From contig JBKGXV010000007.1 in NCBI GenBank assembly GCA_046546375.1, positions 15,720 through 79,719 on the forward strand: a DNA stretch of 64,000 nucleotides, written 5' to 3'. The position numbers were made by a program, and so were the translations under genes. Every line of letters starts with the position of its first letter. Position 1 is the first letter of the stretch. Positions 16,462 to 24,589 of the stretch are shown piece after piece. The DNA is from JAEZKC01 sp046546375. GTDB taxonomy: Bacteria > Fibrobacterota > Chitinivibrionia > Chitinivibrionales > Chitinispirillaceae. The notes below the pieces were generated by a model. The model was not told where the DNA came from and ran no database searches. It saw nothing but the letters and a program-made list of their open reading frames with translations.

Positions 16462-17833
16462 CGGGAAACAGTGCTCCAATTTACATTTCACAGGTATTTT
16501 CGGCAGCGGCATGAGCGCCATCGCCCAGTATCTGAGCTGGCAGAAACTCTCCATCAGCGGCTCTGACCGGCTTTGCGACTCCGCGGACACCTCAAAAATC
16601 AAAAAACATCTGATTTCCTGCGGATGCAGCATTTTCCCTCAGGACGGAAGCGGGATCAGCAAGGAAACGGATGCGGTATGCGTTAGCAGCGCAATTGAAG
16701 AGAGCAATCCTGATATTGCCGCTGCGCGAAGATTGAATATCCCGGTAGTACACAGATCAGACGTTCTGGCTTCGGTGGTGAAAAACAAAAAAAGCATAGC
16801 AGTAGCAGGCACCAGCGGAAAATCCACTGTGACGGCCATGATTTTCGAGCTTCTCACCTCAAGCGGCCTCTCCCCCTCTCTCGTTTCCGGAGCTGCACTG
16901 CGCAGTCTTGAACAGAAAAGTCTGCTGGGAAACGCCTTCTGCGGCGATTCGGACCTGCTGGTGATCGAGGCAGATGAAAGCGATGGGACACTGGTCAAAT
17001 ACAGTCCCTGCTGCAGCATCATTCTGAATCTCTCCAAAGATCATAAAAGTGAAGCTGAAGTGCTGGATATGTTCAAACAGCTGGTAGATCAGTCCGATTG
17101 GTCAGCCGTGAATGCAGATGACCCCCAGCTTGAAACTATTCCCGCCTCGATCAGTTTCGGATTCAGTGAAAAAGCACAGTTCAAAGGCAAAAACCTGAAC
17201 AGTTCAGCTATGCTGAGCACAGTAGAGGTGCAAGGAGAACGCTATGAAATCCCTTTGCCCGGAGATCACAATGCCTCTAACCTTCTTGCCGCCCTCTGTG
17301 TATGCGACCACTTCTCCTGCGATCACTCAAGACTCGCCCAGGGTGCAAAGTCTTACAAAGGAGTCGACCGCAGATTCACCATACACCGGACAGTGTCCGG
17401 GATACCGGTAGTGGACGATTTTGCTCACAATCCCGAAAAAATCAGAGCTGCCATTTCCGCGGCCAAAAAGATATCAAAGCGGATCATTGCCATTTACCAG
17501 CCGCACGGATTCGCCCCCACCCGCTTTCTCAAACACGAATACGCGGATATGTTCAGAAACACACTGCATCCGGAGGACAAACTTTGTCTTCTTCCCATTT
17601 ACTATGCCGGAGGCTCAACCGTAATGGATATTGAATCCAAAGACCTTATCACTCTCATGGGTGATATTCCATTCAAAGCCTTTACGGTCAGCAAGAGAAG
17701 AGTGCTTCTCGACCAAATCAGCCAGTGGGCGAACCGGGGAGACTGTGTGATTCTCATGGGTGCCCGAGACCCATCCCTCTCCTCATTTGCGCAGCAGATA
17801 GTTTCTTCTCTAGGGGGAGAGGCCGGAGTCTGA
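16445..17833 (+). CDS. mpl: MurC/Mpl-type UDP-N-acetylmuramate:peptide ligase
   Basis: About 462 residues from a TTG at 16445; I choose this over the TTG at 16427 because GGAGGAGG lies 7 nt before it. N-terminal Rossmann-like motif HFTGIFGSGMSAIAQYL, ATP P-loop AVAGTSGKSTVTAMI, IEADESDGTLVKY, HNASNLLAAL and VDDFAHNPEKIRAAI are the Mur ligase signatures. The last motif and the size fit Mpl (adds recycled L-Ala-D-Glu-meso-DAP to UDP-MurNAc) as well as MurC; the neighbouring YkuD gene favours Mpl. The start overlaps the YkuD gene by 17 nt, so the two are coupled. Confidence 0.85.
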   Translation: MSISVNGKQCSNLHFTGIFGSGMSAIAQYLSWQKLSISGSDRLCDSADTSKIKKHLISCGCSIFPQDGSGISKETDAVCVSSAIEESNPDIAAARRLNIPVVHRSDVLASVVKNKKSIAVAGTSGKSTVTAMIFELLTSSGLSPSLVSGAALRSLEQKSLLGNAFCGDSDLLVIEADESDGTLVKYSPCCSIILNLSKDHKSEAEVLDMFKQLVDQSDWSAVNADDPQLETIPASISFGFSEKAQFKGKNLNSSAMLSTVEVQGERYEIPLPGDHNASNLLAALCVCDHFSCDHSRLAQGAKSYKGVDRRFTIHRTVSGIPVVDDFAHNPEKIRAAISAAKKISKRIIAIYQPHGFAPTRFLKHEYADMFRNTLHPEDKLCLLPIYYAGGSTVMDIESKDLITLMGDIPFKAFTVSKRRVLLDQISQWANRGDCVILMGARDPSLSSFAQQIVSSLGGEAGV

Positions 17834-17846
17834 CCTTTAAGGGCCG

Positions 17847-17876
17847 TTCTGCAAGTCCTCTGGCATGAACTATATT
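17847..17876 (+). promoter_or_regulatory. Possible promoter of lepA-recN run
   Basis: TATATT at 17871-17876 with a weak TTCTGC at 17847-17852 (18-bp spacer), 74 bp before the lepA GTG. Only the -10 is good. Confidence 0.3.
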
Positions 17877-17950
17877 ACCTGTTCATTTTAGGAAAATCAG
17901 GTATTTCAGAGCCGAAACATCAGCTAACAGAAAATCAACAGGGAAAAGCA

Positions 17951-19750
17951 GTGACCAGTTCCAAATTCATACGCAACTTCTGTATTATTGCGCACATTGA
18001 CCATGGGAAATCCACCCTCGCAGACCGCTTTCTCGAGCTCACCGATACTATCAGCAAAGAGAAAATGCAGGCTCAGGTTCTTGACGATATGGATCTTGAG
18101 CGGGAGCGGGGAATCACTATCAAATCCCACCCTATCAGAATGGAGTACAAAGCCCCGGACGGCAACACCTTCCAGCTTAATCTGATTGATACTCCGGGAC
18201 ACGTGGACTTTTCCTACGAAGTATCCCGCTCTCTTGCCGCCTGTGAAGGTGCAATCCTGGTGGTGGATGCCAGTCAGGGTATAGAAGCCCAGACTCTTAC
18301 CAATATTTATCTGGCCCTTGAAAATGACCTCTGCATCATTCCGGTAATGAACAAAGTGGACCTTCCCTCGGCCCGTCCCGATGAGATACGAAGGCAGATC
18401 GTGGACCTTCTGGGAGTGAATCCGGAAGATGTTCTTTCCTGCAGTGCGAAAACCGGAGAAGGGGTGGATGCCATTCTTGACAAAGTCCTTGCCGAAGTTC
18501 CCCCACCCGAGGGAGGCAGTGACGAGGCGCTGAAATCACTTATCTTCGATTCCAAATTCGACTCTTTCAGAGGTGCCGTGGCCTACGTGAGGATCATGGA
18601 AGGGGAACTTAAAAAAGGGCAATCCATCCGCTTTTTCCAGACCGGAAGAGAATTTGAAGTGGATGAAGTGGGTTTTTTCCGTATGGGACGGGTTCCATGC
18701 TCCCAGCTTCGGGCTGGTGAAGTGGGCTATGTCATTGCCAGCATCAAAACCGTTTCGGATATTCATATCGGTGACACCATCACCACACGGCTCAACGGTG
18801 CATCAAAGCCCATACCCGGCTACCGGGAAGTCAAACCCATGGTGTTCAGCGGGATCTACCCCGTGGACAAAGCCGATTACGAGGATCTCCGCGGAGCTCT
18901 TGACAAGCTGCATCTCAATGATGCTTCCATCAGCTATGAACCGGAAACCTCCACCGCTCTCGGTTTCGGATTCAGGGCCGGTTTTCTGGGACTGCTGCAT
19001 ATGGAAATCATCCAGGAACGACTCCTCAGAGAATACAACGTGAACATCATCACCACCGTTCCCAACGTGGAGTATGAGATTCATCTCAAAAACGGTGAAA
19101 CTGAATTCATCGACAGCCCGGCACGGCTGCCATCCATACAGGAAACAGAATATATCTCCGAGCCCATTTCGAAACTGCAGGTGATCACACCTACCGATTT
19201 TGTAGGTCCCATAATGAAACTCTGCGAGGAGAAACGGGGCAAGCTGGATAATATGGAATACCTGGAAACCACCAGGGTTTGCCTCAAGTACCGCCTGCCT
19301 CTTGCCGAGCTGATTATCGATTTCTTCGATCGTCTGAAGAGCTGCTCCAGGGGGTATGCCTCAATGGACTACGAGTTTCAGGGCTACGAACGCAACGACC
19401 TGATAAAGCTTGACATTCTGATAAACGGATCGGCGGTGGATGCGTTCTCCACTATCATACACAGACAGAAGGCGTTTACTTTCGGACAAACACTCACCTC
19501 CAAACTCAAAGAACTCATACCGCGTCAGCAGTACGAAATCGCCATACAGGCTGCGATCGGCAATAAAGTCATAGCGCGTACCACGGTGAAGGCTTACCGT
19601 AAAGACGTCACCTCTAAATGCTACGGAGGAGACATTACCCGCAAGAGAAAACTTCTGGAGAAGCAGAAGGAGGGGAAAAAGCGCATGAAACAGGTTGGAA
19701 ATGTAGAATTGCCCCAGGAGGCATTCCTTGCGGTTCTAAGCAGGGAGTGA
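17951..19750 (+). CDS. lepA: Elongation factor 4 (LepA)
   Basis: 599 residues, GTG start. G1 AHIDHGKS, G2/switch RERGITIKS, G3 DTPGHVDF, G4 NKVD and the LepA-specific C-terminal domain (RKRKLLEKQKEGKKRMK) are all present. It is a ribosome-bound GTPase that back-translocates or remodels stalled ribosomes. As in many bacteria it is followed directly by a signal-peptidase-I-family gene (1-nt gap). It opens a nine-gene same-strand run that extends to recN with no gap above about 20 nt. Confidence 0.97.
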   Translation: MTSSKFIRNFCIIAHIDHGKSTLADRFLELTDTISKEKMQAQVLDDMDLERERGITIKSHPIRMEYKAPDGNTFQLNLIDTPGHVDFSYEVSRSLAACEGAILVVDASQGIEAQTLTNIYLALENDLCIIPVMNKVDLPSARPDEIRRQIVDLLGVNPEDVLSCSAKTGEGVDAILDKVLAEVPPPEGGSDEALKSLIFDSKFDSFRGAVAYVRIMEGELKKGQSIRFFQTGREFEVDEVGFFRMGRVPCSQLRAGEVGYVIASIKTVSDIHIGDTITTRLNGASKPIPGYREVKPMVFSGIYPVDKADYEDLRGALDKLHLNDASISYEPETSTALGFGFRAGFLGLLHMEIIQERLLREYNVNIITTVPNVEYEIHLKNGETEFIDSPARLPSIQETEYISEPISKLQVITPTDFVGPIMKLCEEKRGKLDNMEYLETTRVCLKYRLPLAELIIDFFDRLKSCSRGYASMDYEFQGYERNDLIKLDILINGSAVDAFSTIIHRQKAFTFGQTLTSKLKELIPRQQYEIAIQAAIGNKVIARTTVKAYRKDVTSKCYGGDITRKRKLLEKQKEGKKRMKQVGNVELPQEAFLAVLSRE

Positions 19751-19751
19751 T

Positions 19752-20696
19752 ATGCTGGATCCACTTAAACGCAGTCAACCGACCGACTTCCGCCTGGCAT
19801 TCTACAAAGGAGCCAAACAGTTTCTGCTGGTACTGGGCATAGGTCTTCTGATAAAGTTCACGCTGATTGATTCAGTAATAATCAATGGATCACAGATGAG
19901 CCCCGTTATCGAAAAAGGTGACAGAGTAGTACTGTTCAAGACTTTCTATCTTCCGGCTCTGAGAAGTTTGCTGCCCGGTCCATCCAGAGGAGAGCCGATA
20001 CTGTGCAGGTTGCCCGGCAGAAGCGAAAGGTCTGCCCTGAGAGTGGCAGCTGTCTCCGGTGATACCGCCAGTATGGACAGCGCCGTGTTCTTTCTGGGGT
20101 CAACGGGCGAGGCCCGTTCCGAAAAACCTGAAGACATACTTCCACCGGAGTACTCTCCCCGAGACTACATGGAACCTTACACAATCCCTTCACCTGGAGA
20201 CAGTGTACACTTCGGAGGACTTTCCCTGCGGGACTTCTTTTTTTCCTTTTCGGTTCTGAAGCAGGAAAACCCCGAATCCATATACGATCTGAATGTCGCT
20301 CTCTTAATAGACGGAACAGCCAACAATACTTATTTTATAAAGGATTTTTCATTATACCAGGGAAAGCTGGATTCTATTCCCGACAGTCTTCATTACGACT
20401 GGTTTTTCTGGGATCGCCTACTTGAATATCTCAAAATGACTGACAGCGGTAAGAATTTCAAGCTTGATCTGACCGTCAGAGAAAACGGCACTGCTGTTGA
20501 AAGTTTTGAAGTTCAAGACGAATATTTGTTCCTTTTGGGCGACAACAGGAAAAAGGCTTTGGATTCACGATACCACGGACCGATAAAAGCAGGTGCTGTA
20601 ACCGGCCGACCGTTCATGACCCTTTGGGGCCAGGAAGAGAGAACGGCAGGCAACAGATCATTCAGCTTGAGTCGGTTCGGCAGAATAATAAACTGA
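19752..20696 (+). CDS. Signal peptidase I-like protein lacking the catalytic Ser-Lys dyad
   Basis: 314 residues, start ATG after AGGGAG. One N-terminal membrane helix (~22-38) and signal peptidase I boxes are recognisable: the Ser box reads NGSQMSPVIEKGD, the Lys box SALRVAAVSGD, and the last box GDNRKKALDSRYHGP (263-276). In active enzymes the residue before the box Met is the catalytic Ser; here it is Gln48. The general-base Lys of the KR pair is Leu96 (LR). Both substitutions were read from the codons directly. The domain also has a long insertion (~105-255). The position after lepA is the usual place of the true lepB, so this is a decayed or repurposed copy; an active enzyme must be encoded elsewhere. 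It could act as a membrane chaperone or inhibitor, which is speculation. Confidence 0.85.
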   Translation: MLDPLKRSQPTDFRLAFYKGAKQFLLVLGIGLLIKFTLIDSVIINGSQMSPVIEKGDRVVLFKTFYLPALRSLLPGPSRGEPILCRLPGRSERSALRVAAVSGDTASMDSAVFFLGSTGEARSEKPEDILPPEYSPRDYMEPYTIPSPGDSVHFGGLSLRDFFFSFSVLKQENPESIYDLNVALLIDGTANNTYFIKDFSLYQGKLDSIPDSLHYDWFFWDRLLEYLKMTDSGKNFKLDLTVRENGTAVESFEVQDEYLFLLGDNRKKALDSRYHGPIKAGAVTGRPFMTLWGQEERTAGNRSFSLSRFGRIIN

Positions 20697-20712
20697 AACG
20701 GATTTTCTGCAC

Positions 20713-21915
20713 ATGAAAAGAAGTGCTGACAGGAAAGGCTATTTTGGAAGATACGGGGGAGTTTTCGCTCCTGAAACACTTATGCCTGCTTTGGACGAGG
20801 TAGAAAAGGCTTATGCTGTTTTCCAGAACGAAGCCCAATGGCAAAATGAATACAAGCGCCTGCTTGAAGACTACAACGGACGCAAAACGCCCCTTTACCA
20901 GGCTGTAAGTCTCAGTGAGGCGCTGGGAGGAGCCCGCATTTTTCTCAAACGCGAAGACCTCAACCATACAGGCGCGCACAAAATCACCAATGCGCTGGGA
21001 CAGGCTCTGTTAGCGAGATTCATGGGCAAAACAAGACTCATTGCTGAAACGGGAGCCGGGCAGCATGGAGTGGCGACTGCAACTGCAGCAGCTCTGCTGG
21101 GCATGACTTGTGACATATTCATGGGTACTGTCGATATGGAGCGTCAGAAACCCAACGTGTTCCGCATGAATCTTCTGGGTGCGCGGGTGATTCCGGTTGA
21201 CAGTGGCGGCAAGACTCTCAAGGATGCGGTGAATGAGGCCATTCGTGACTGGACGAAAAGTGTAAAGGATACCCATTACGTTTTCGGTTCAGCGCTGGGT
21301 CCTCATCCCTTCCCTACCATCGTGCGTGATTTCCAGTCCGTGATCGGAAAAGAGTGCCGTTCTCAGGTTATTAACCGCACGGGAAAACTTCCTCAGGAGG
21401 TAATAGCCTGTGTGGGCGGCGGATCAAATGCCATAGGGATCTTCAGCGCTTTTCTCAAAGATAAAAAGGTCAGACTTGTAGGAGTGGAGGCAGGCGGAAT
21501 GGGTCTGCGGGGAAAAAAACATGCTGTCAGGCTGACACCTTCAAAAAACACGAAACCCGGTGTCCTTCACGGAGCTTTCTCCTATGTTCTTCAGGACCGC
21601 AACGGCCAGATTGAAAACACACATTCGATTTCCGCCGGTCTTGACTACAGCGGAGTGGGTCCGCAGCATTCCCATCTCATGGAAACAGGAAGAGTGGAAT
21701 ACACCTATGCCACTGATAATGAAGCGGTAAGCGCATTCAAGCTACTCTGTGAAAAGGAAGGGATTATCCCTGCCCTGGAATCATCACACGCCGTGGCATA
21801 CGCAATGAAACGAGCACCTCAGCTTCCCAGAGATTCTGTAATGGTGATAAACCTTTCCGGACGCGGCGACAAGGACATATACTCTGTTGCCGAGTATTTG
21901 GGTGAGAAATTATGA
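20713..21915 (+). CDS. trpB: Tryptophan synthase beta subunit
   Basis: 400 residues. It makes tryptophan from indole and serine with PLP. LNHTGAHKITNALGQ carries the PLP Lys90; GAGQHGVATATAAALLG, GGGSNAIGIF (phosphate-binding) and SAGLDYSGVGPQHS are intact. The start has no strong Shine-Dalgarno (ACATGAAAAG). It overlaps trpA by 4 nt (ATGA). No trpC, trpD, trpE or trpF is in the window, so only the last step of the pathway is encoded here. Confidence 0.97.
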   Translation: MKRSADRKGYFGRYGGVFAPETLMPALDEVEKAYAVFQNEAQWQNEYKRLLEDYNGRKTPLYQAVSLSEALGGARIFLKREDLNHTGAHKITNALGQALLARFMGKTRLIAETGAGQHGVATATAAALLGMTCDIFMGTVDMERQKPNVFRMNLLGARVIPVDSGGKTLKDAVNEAIRDWTKSVKDTHYVFGSALGPHPFPTIVRDFQSVIGKECRSQVINRTGKLPQEVIACVGGGSNAIGIFSAFLKDKKVRLVGVEAGGMGLRGKKHAVRLTPSKNTKPGVLHGAFSYVLQDRNGQIENTHSISAGLDYSGVGPQHSHLMETGRVEYTYATDNEAVSAFKLLCEKEGIIPALESSHAVAYAMKRAPQLPRDSVMVINLSGRGDKDIYSVAEYLGEKL

Positions 21916-22730
21916 ACAGATACGAAACAGCATTCAGCAAAGTAAACAGCAGAGATGAAAAGGCCTTCATTCCCTTTGCGGTGGCTGGTGATCCCGAGCC
22001 GGATGTTTTTCTGGATATCGCCCAGGCATATGTGAAAGGCGGAGCTGATATTCTGGAAATTGGCTATCCCTTTTCAGATCCGGTCGCGGACGGACCGGTG
22101 AATCAGCGTGCGTCCCAGAGAGCCATCAAAGCAGGGCTCACCTACAGCACTTTTTTCTCCATGATCAAAAAAATCAGATCACGGACCGATATACCTATCG
22201 GACTGCTTCTGTATTCAAACACGATTTCCAATCTGGGATATGACGAATTCTGCAGACGCGCCTCCAAATCCGGAATAGACAGCCTGCTGGTGGCGGATAT
22301 GCCTCCTGAAGAATCGCGGGAACTGCAGAAATCCATGGAGAAACAGGGTATCGGCCGGGTTTTCATTGTTAGCGAGTTCACTCCCGAAGCACGGATGCAG
22401 CATATCTGCAGTCATGTGGATTCTTTTGTATATGTGGTGAGCCGTCCCGGTACGACCGGAACCGATACCGAACTGAGCTCGACAGTGGAATCCACACTGA
22501 AAAAGCTTAAGAACGTCACAGACATTCCCGCTGCTGTCGGTTTCGGCATATCCACTCCTGAACATGTGAGAGAAGTTGTTAAAGCGGGTGCTGACGGAGT
22601 GATCGTGGGAAGCGCACTGGTAAAGGAAATCGAACAGGCGGCTTTCAAAGGAAGCAACCCCGCGGATACTCTGGAAAAGAAAGTTTCCCTATTTAAAGCT
22701 GCGACAAGAAAAAAAGACGGTGATGTATGA
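21912..22730 (+). CDS. trpA: Tryptophan synthase alpha subunit
   Basis: 272 residues, overlapping trpB (ATGA) and the chorismate mutase gene (ATGA). The catalytic pair sits at the same numbers as the E. coli enzyme: Glu49 (DILEIGYPFSDP) and Asp60 (PVADGP). The phosphate-binding GFGISTPEHV and ADGVIVGSALVK are present. It splits indole-3-glycerol phosphate and channels indole to TrpB. Confidence 0.96.
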   Translation: MNRYETAFSKVNSRDEKAFIPFAVAGDPEPDVFLDIAQAYVKGGADILEIGYPFSDPVADGPVNQRASQRAIKAGLTYSTFFSMIKKIRSRTDIPIGLLLYSNTISNLGYDEFCRRASKSGIDSLLVADMPPEESRELQKSMEKQGIGRVFIVSEFTPEARMQHICSHVDSFVYVVSRPGTTGTDTELSSTVESTLKKLKNVTDIPAAVGFGISTPEHVREVVKAGADGVIVGSALVKEIEQAAFKGSNPADTLEKKVSLFKAATRKKDGDV

Positions 22731-23479
22731 TGGTGCCTTTAGATCTGCAGACCATAGCCGCCCGTCTGGAGGGGCTTGAAGAAACCATTATCAGCAAGCT
22801 GATAGAACGCGCACAGTGGAGATGCAACTTTATGGTCTACGCTCCGGGGAAGAGCGGTTTCAGTGGAGAGAGCACATACTCCCTTTTCCAGCTCCGTCTG
22901 CGCTATCAGGAGGAAATGGATGCCAGATTCGGGCGTTTCTGCGTTCCCGAAGAAAGACCTTTTTTCAGTTTCCTGCCCAAACCTCAGAGAGAGGTCAATT
23001 TACCTCAAACAGGACTGTTCCTTGATGACTACAACAAGGTAAATCTTGCTGATGACATTCTCTCCAGTTATCTCTCTTTGGTTTCCGAGATCTGCCCGGA
23101 AGGTGATGACGGCCAGTACGGATCAAGTGTTGAACATGATGTATACACTGTCCAGGCCATTGCCCGCCGAATTCACTATGGAGCACTGTATGTTGCAGAA
23201 AGTAAATTCCGTGGAAATCCCCAGGAATATATCCGCCATATAGAAAAAAGTGATACACAAGCTCTGCTGGATACACTCACACGCAAGGAAGTCGAAGAAC
23301 AGATAATTGAACGGGTGAAAAAGAAAGTGAACTCACTGCAGGCGGATATCAACACTGAAGTAAGAAATGTCATCAATCCCGAACCAGTAGTGCGTTATTA
23401 CCACGATTACATAATACCCCTCACCAAAAAGGGCGAAGTACTCTATTTACTGAACAGGAAGCGGAGCGGGAATAAATGA
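22727..23479 (+). CDS. Chorismate mutase, eukaryotic-type AroQ (yeast Aro7-like class)
   Basis: 250 residues, all-helical. It converts chorismate to prephenate. The N-terminus (ARLEGLEETIISKLIERAQW) and the long block QAIARRIHYGALYVAESKF, followed by ALLDTLTRKEVEEQIIERVK, match the monofunctional fungal/plant-type chorismate mutases of about 250 residues rather than the ~90-residue bacterial AroQ. The RRIHYG...ESK stretch supplies active-site Arg and Lys. In that family tryptophan activates and tyrosine inhibits; placement between trpBA and tyrA is consistent. It overlaps both neighbours by 4 nt. Confidence 0.85.
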   Translation: MMVPLDLQTIAARLEGLEETIISKLIERAQWRCNFMVYAPGKSGFSGESTYSLFQLRLRYQEEMDARFGRFCVPEERPFFSFLPKPQREVNLPQTGLFLDDYNKVNLADDILSSYLSLVSEICPEGDDGQYGSSVEHDVYTVQAIARRIHYGALYVAESKFRGNPQEYIRHIEKSDTQALLDTLTRKEVEEQIIERVKKKVNSLQADINTEVRNVINPEPVVRYYHDYIIPLTKKGEVLYLLNRKRSGNK

Positions 23480-24585
23480 ATTACAGCCCGAAAACGGTTA
23501 CCATTTACAGTGTAGGACTACTGGGAGGCTCCATAGGAGCAGCTCTGAAAAAAACCGGTTTTAAAGGAAAAATAATCGGCCTTTCTTCGGAAGCCAATCT
23601 GAATACGGCCAGAGAACTGAATCTCATTGACGAAGGTTACCCGTATCAGTCCTTGGCAGAGGTGATTAAGGAAACCGACCTTCTGATTCTCTGCTCACCG
23701 ATTCTCACCATTCTGCGTACAATAGAAAATCTGGGTAAAATGGATTTGCCCGAACACCTGATAATATCTGATGTGGGCAGTACCAAAAAAGAAATCATGC
23801 AGGCTGCCCGGAAACACCTCCCCTCCTCTGTTCACTTCATAGGAGGACATCCGATGGCTGGAAGTGAAAAAAGCGGTCCATCAGCAAGTGATCCCTATCT
23901 CTTTGAGAATGCCATTTACGTTCTTACTCCCCCGGAGGGAAAACCGGACTCAAGAGATGAAGGGCTTTCGGAATTTCTGAAGCACCATCTCGGATGCAGA
24001 CATTTTTTTCTCGATCCAGAGCTACATGACCGTATTGCAGCCGCAGTAAGCCATGTACCGCACATTCTTGCCAGCGCCCTTGTGCTTGCGGCCGGCAAAC
24101 AGGAAAATGAGATTGAGGGGACACTTTCGCTTGCCGCCGGAGGGTTCAGAGATATGACCAGAATCGCTTCAGCGCCCTACAGCATGTGGCATGATATTCT
24201 CGTCACAAACAAAACTGCGATCACTCCCCTTCTGGAATCTTTCATCGATACACTTTCAGAAATAAAAAGGGATCTCCTTGAGGACTCTCTGCAGGAGGCA
24301 TTTGAAAAGGCAAGAGAGATACGAAAAACCATCCCTCTTTCGAGCAAGGGATTTATCGGCAGATTAAGCGAAATTCTCATAATGGCGGAAGATCAGCCGG
24401 GTTTCATATCTTCTGTGTCATCTCTTCTGGCCCGGAAAAATATCAACATAAAGGATATTGAGGTTCTGAAAGTGAGAGAAGGGGAGGGGGGGACCATCCG
24501 TATGGCCTTCGATTCTCCTGAAATCGCCCAAGAGGCTATAGAAACTCTTAACAGTAATGGATATTCCGCCCGCGAAAGGAGCTGA
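23476..24585 (+). CDS. tyrA: Prephenate dehydrogenase with C-terminal ACT domain
   Basis: 369 residues. Rossmann motif SVGLLGGSIGAAL at the N-terminus, GGHPMAGSEKSGP and the catalytic-region AAVSHVPHILASAL are typical of TyrA. Residues ~295-367 form an ACT domain (LIMAEDQPGFISSVSSLLAR), expected to bind tyrosine as feedback inhibitor. It oxidatively decarboxylates prephenate to 4-hydroxyphenylpyruvate. Start ATG overlaps the chorismate mutase stop. Confidence 0.95.
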   Translation: MNYSPKTVTIYSVGLLGGSIGAALKKTGFKGKIIGLSSEANLNTARELNLIDEGYPYQSLAEVIKETDLLILCSPILTILRTIENLGKMDLPEHLIISDVGSTKKEIMQAARKHLPSSVHFIGGHPMAGSEKSGPSASDPYLFENAIYVLTPPEGKPDSRDEGLSEFLKHHLGCRHFFLDPELHDRIAAAVSHVPHILASALVLAAGKQENEIEGTLSLAAGGFRDMTRIASAPYSMWHDILVTNKTAITPLLESFIDTLSEIKRDLLEDSLQEAFEKAREIRKTIPLSSKGFIGRLSEILIMAEDQPGFISSVSSLLARKNINIKDIEVLKVREGEGGTIRMAFDSPEIAQEAIETLNSNGYSARERS

Positions 24586-24589
24586 CCAG

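Noticed and set aside
20697..20712. trp attenuator or leader peptide before trpB
   Set aside because: Only 16 nt separate trpB from the preceding gene, so there is no room for a leader.
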